The translations under genes and the position numbers were made by a program. DNA of 7,926 bases, taken from Bacillota bacterium (GTDB lineage: Bacteria > Bacillota > Clostridia > Lachnospirales > Lachnospiraceae). Shown piece after piece: positions 6,179 to 7,926 of the stretch. The stretch lies in contig JAGFXQ010000148.1 of the NCBI GenBank assembly GCA_017861355.1, forward strand, positions 1 to 7,926, written 5' to 3'. The number at the start of each line of letters is the position of its first letter. The stretch's first letter is position 1. The notes below the pieces were generated by a model that saw nothing but the letters and a program-made list of their open reading frames with translations, had not been told where the DNA came from and searched no databases.

Positions 6179-6203
6179 AACTCTCTTCGTATCGTTACTT
6201 ATG

Positions 6204-6233
6204 ACAAGTAAAACGATTAATCGTTTCACTTGT
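6204..6233. repeat. 30-bp near-perfect palindrome between ftsY and ilvA
   Basis: ACAAGT-A-AAACGATT (6204-6218) is followed directly by its inverted copy (6219-6233) with a single A/C difference. Read as minus-strand RNA, that difference becomes a G-U pair, so the whole 15-bp arm pairs. No T run follows, so this is not a standard terminator for ftsY. It could be an RNA-stabilising or processing hairpin, or a protein site. Confidence 0.7.
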
Positions 6234-6292
6234 ATATAACAATATCCATGCCTTCACTTACACCACTTAAACTAAGCTACAGGCACAGGATA

Positions 6293-7225
6293 CTACTCGT
6301 TCTTTTGGAATAAGGCATTGATAAAGTCTTCTGCATTAAATTTCTGAAGATCATCAATCTTTTCGCCAATACCGATATATTTTACCGGTATTCCAAGCTC
6401 GGACTGAATCGCAATTGCAATTCCGCCTTTTGCGGTACCGTCGAGTTTGGTAAGCACGATACCTGTGATATCCGCCACTTCATTGAATTCCTTAGCCTGT
6501 GCTAATGCATTCTGTCCGGTGGTACCATCGAGTACAACCAGAGTTTCACGATAAGCATCGGGATATTCGCGTTCGATAACACGGTCAATCTTCTTTAACT
6601 CTTCCATCAGATTCTTCTTGTTATGAAGACGGCCTGCTGTATCACAGATCAGAATATCAACATTTCTTGCCTTTGCTGCGGTCACTGCATCGAAGATAAC
6701 AGCTGCCGGATCGGAGCCTTCCTTCTGTGCGATAATTTCTACATTTGCTCTGTGAGCCCATTCTGTTAATTGCTCGATTGCAGCAGCACGGAAGGTATCT
6801 GCTGCAGCTACCATTACCTTTTTACCCATATCCTTCATTTGACCAGCCAGCTTACCTACGGAGGTGGTCTTGCCGACACCGTTTACTCCAATTAAAAGAA
6901 TGACCGATTTTTTATTTTCAAATTCATATGCGGTATCCGCAAGCTGCATCTGTTCCTTCATACTATTGATTAAAAGCTGACGGCATTCGGATGGATCCTT
7001 GATCTTGTTCTCCTTTACCTTCTGACGCAGGTTCTCGATGATGGCTGTGGTCGTATTGATTCCAAGATCAGCCATGATAAGAATCTCCTCCAGTTCTTCA
7101 TAGAAATCGTCGTCTATGCTAGAAAAGCCACTGAAGATAGCATCGATTCCGTGAGCTATATTATTTCGTGTTTTTGATAAGCCTTGTACTAATTTACTGA
7201 AAAAACCTGCTTTATTCTCTCCCAT
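6293..7225 (-). CDS. ftsY: FtsY, signal recognition particle receptor
   Basis: This 310-residue SRP GTPase pairs with the Ffh-SRP-ribosome complex at the membrane and delivers membrane proteins to the Sec translocon. It has a short N-terminal basic/amphipathic stretch (GFFSKLVQGLSKTRNNI, 7-23), then the helical N domain (about 24-100) and the NG GTPase domain: G1 GVNGVGKTT (113-121), DTFRAAA (143-149), G3 DTAGR (195-199), G4 TKLDGTAKGG (259-268) and GIGEKIDDLQ (285-294). The acidic A domain of E. coli FtsY is absent, as is usual in Firmicutes, where the N-terminal helix touches the membrane. GGAGG lies 4 bases before the ATG, slightly close but strong. In many Firmicutes ftsY follows smc almost directly; here 455 bp of repeat-rich sequence lie between. 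A TATAAA at 7292-7297 could be a -10, but no good -35 is seen. Confidence 0.97.
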   Translation of the reverse strand: MGENKAGFFSKLVQGLSKTRNNIAHGIDAIFSGFSSIDDDFYEELEEILIMADLGINTTTAIIENLRQKVKENKIKDPSECRQLLINSMKEQMQLADTAYEFENKKSVILLIGVNGVGKTTSVGKLAGQMKDMGKKVMVAAADTFRAAAIEQLTEWAHRANVEIIAQKEGSDPAAVIFDAVTAAKARNVDILICDTAGRLHNKKNLMEELKKIDRVIEREYPDAYRETLVVLDGTTGQNALAQAKEFNEVADITGIVLTKLDGTAKGGIAIAIQSELGIPVKYIGIGEKIDDLQKFNAEDFINALFQKNE

Positions 7226-7472
7226 AAAACCTCCAAAATTCTGATGAAATATGTTTCTTCTATTTATTAATATTTATGCTTTGTCTCATATTTTATACAA
7301 TGCCCGAAATGAATTCGCATTTATTGAAGAAGATTTTGCAGTTTATAACTGTTATGGAATCTTCATGCATAAATATAACATTCAAATTTTATTAAAATTC
7401 ATGATATCATTTCAACGACTGACAAGCAAGTCTATTCTTAATATTTTTATTGAAAAATTGAGCCGAAACGTA

Positions 7473-7495
7473 AGAAACATGCTACGCAAGTTTCT
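7473..7495. repeat. Hairpin related to palindromic module 1
   Basis: AGAAAC (7473-7478) pairs with GTTTCT (7490-7495), with TGC-tac-GCA inside and an A-A mismatch between. The layout copies module 1 (AGAAAG, mismatch, ACGC-ttc-GCGT), with different bases in both arms that keep pairing. Confidence 0.55.
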
Positions 7496-7522
7496 CTAAT
7501 GCCTGCTTAAAGTCATTATTTA

Positions 7523-7558
7523 CGTGCGTGCTCGCATTGCTCACTTTGCTTACGCGTA
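7523..7558. repeat. Palindromic repeat module 2, copy B
   Basis: This 36-bp unit matches 4659-4713 when the 19-bp insertion of that copy is left out. It lies directly before module 1, whereas at the other locus module 2 follows module 1 at a distance of about 120 bp. Confidence 0.8.
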
Positions 7559-7560
7559 TA

Positions 7561-7601
7561 CAATAGAAAGCACGCTTCGCGTACTTTCTATTGTCATGAA
7601 T
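7561..7601. repeat. Palindromic repeat module 1, copy B
   Basis: CAATAGAAAG (7561-7570) pairs perfectly with CTTTCTATTG (7584-7593). Inside, ACGC-ttc-GCGT adds four pairs after one C/A difference, which is a G-U pair on the minus strand. The unpaired tail TCATGAAT is shared with copy A at 4502-4539. Confidence 0.85.
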
Positions 7602-7605
7602 ATAA

Positions 7606-7636
7606 GAATCACCCGTCTGATGAAGACGTGAGATTC
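7606..7636. other. Imperfect hairpin downstream of smc
   Basis: The arms 7606-7618 and 7624-7636 match at 11 of 13 positions (GAATC and CGTCT blocks pair) around a 5-base loop. On the minus strand it is followed by TTATATTC, a poor T run. It could be a weak terminator of smc. Confidence 0.4.
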
Positions 7637-7644
7637 GAAAGGAT

Positions 7645-7675
7645 ACGGACAGACTTGTTTTTTTAAGCTGTCCGT
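7645..7675 (-). terminator. Hairpin just past smc, possible terminator
   Basis: ACGGACAG (7645-7652) and CTGTCCGT (7668-7675) form a perfect 8-bp stem 6 bases after the smc stop. The 15-base loop carries a run of seven A on the minus strand, and no T run follows the stem. The position suits an smc terminator or 3' end-protecting hairpin, but it lacks the usual U tract. Confidence 0.4.
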
Positions 7676-7680
7676 CCCAT

Positions 7681-7926
7681 TTATTTGTCTAACTGACCTT
7701 CAATAAGGTTTACGGATACCAAGGTTGATACACCCTTCTCCTGCATGGTGATTCCATAGAGAATATCAGCAGCAGCCATAGTGCCTCTACGATGGGTAAT
7801 GATAATAAACTGGGTATCTTTGGTCAGTTTGTGAAGATACTTTGCAAAGCGGCCTACATTCGAGTCATCAAGTGCTGCCTCAATCTCATCCAGAAGACAG
7901 AAAGGCGAGGGCTTGAGATTCTGTAT
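7681..7926 (-). CDS. smc: SMC chromosome condensation protein, C-terminal fragment
   Basis: The last 81 residues are present. The gene continues past the right edge, and full-length bacterial SMC is about 1,190 residues. The fragment holds the C-terminal half of the ABC-type ATPase head: Walker B and catalytic Glu in PFCLLDEIEAALDD, followed by the D-loop, then the H-loop ITHRRGTM, and the strand YGITMQEKGVSTLVSV that closes SMC proteins. With ScpA and ScpB, SMC loads near parS sites and organises newly replicated chromosomes by extruding DNA loops. The stop is TAA at 7681-7683. It is upstream of ftsY in the direction of transcription, the order commonly seen in Firmicutes (rnc-smc-ftsY), but here a 455-bp spacer with repeats and hairpins separates the two. 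Confidence 0.97.
   Translation of the reverse strand: MQNLKPSPFCLLDEIEAALDDSNVGRFAKYLHKLTKDTQFIIITHRRGTMAAADILYGITMQEKGVSTLVSVNLIEGQLDK

Larger units (their letters stand above)
7226..7680. other. smc-ftsY spacer, repeat-bearing, no supported gene
   Basis: The left half (7226-7470) is very AT-rich. A plus-strand frame of 82 codons (7251-7499) crosses it but has no ribosome binding site, has TGA TGA just before its ATG, and ends inside a palindromic module, so I do not call it a gene. The right half holds palindromic modules (7473-7495, 7523-7558, 7561-7601) and two further hairpins downstream of smc. There is no hairpin with a clear T run on the minus strand. Confidence 0.65.

Noticed and set aside
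6110..6292. T-box or other riboswitch leader for ilvA
   Set aside because: No AGGGTGG-like T-box sequence or recognisable riboswitch core was found; only two simple dyads are present.
7251..7499. Plus-strand 82-codon frame as a gene
   Set aside because: It has no ribosome binding site, stop codons lie directly before the ATG, the product is unrecognisable, and the frame ends inside a repeat hairpin. Kept only as a low-interest finding.

Overview
The window is a stretch of low-to-moderate GC Firmicute chromosome in which every convincing gene lies on the minus strand. Read in the direction of transcription (right to left) the order is: the 3' end of smc, ftsY, a threonine dehydratase (ilvA type), recA, recX, a biotin-dependent carboxyltransferase, an OadG-like membrane subunit, and the first codons of a biotin carrier protein. 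Strong AGGAGG-type ribosome binding sites, the short RecA tail, a Bacillus/Clostridium-type LexA box and the Na+-decarboxylase-like cluster suggest an anaerobic clostridium, most likely in the Lachnospiraceae. That placement is inference from protein character and gene content.

Region by region: (1) 1-1960 is the start of a probable Na+-translocating acyl-CoA decarboxylase (or related biotin-dependent carboxyltransferase) operon: carboxyltransferase, small membrane gamma/delta subunit and biotin carrier. The membrane beta subunit would be expected beyond the left edge. (2) 2095-4213 holds recX and recA. recA has a clear sigma-A promoter with a GAAC-N4-GTTC LexA operator just after the predicted transcription start, so its true start is at 4123 and not at the upstream ATG at 4186. 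A long inverted-repeat element and a hairpin terminator separate recA from recX. (3) 4214-4891 has no gene but is dense in small palindromes and ends in a clear hairpin terminator for the dehydratase gene. (4) 4892-7225 holds ilvA and ftsY, with two dyads and a promoter-like site between them. (5) 7226-7680 separates ftsY from smc and carries second copies of the palindromic modules seen in region 3. (6) 7681-7926 is the C-terminal ATPase lobe of SMC.

Functionally this is a housekeeping block (chromosome condensation, SRP-dependent membrane targeting, recombinational repair and its modulator) interleaved with amino-acid and energy metabolism genes. The most unusual material is between the genes: a modular palindromic repeat family present at two loci with its modules in different order, and a 164-bp nested inverted repeat between recA and recX. 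I see no tRNA, rRNA, CRISPR array, transposase or defence system, and no strong evidence for a new protein-coding system.
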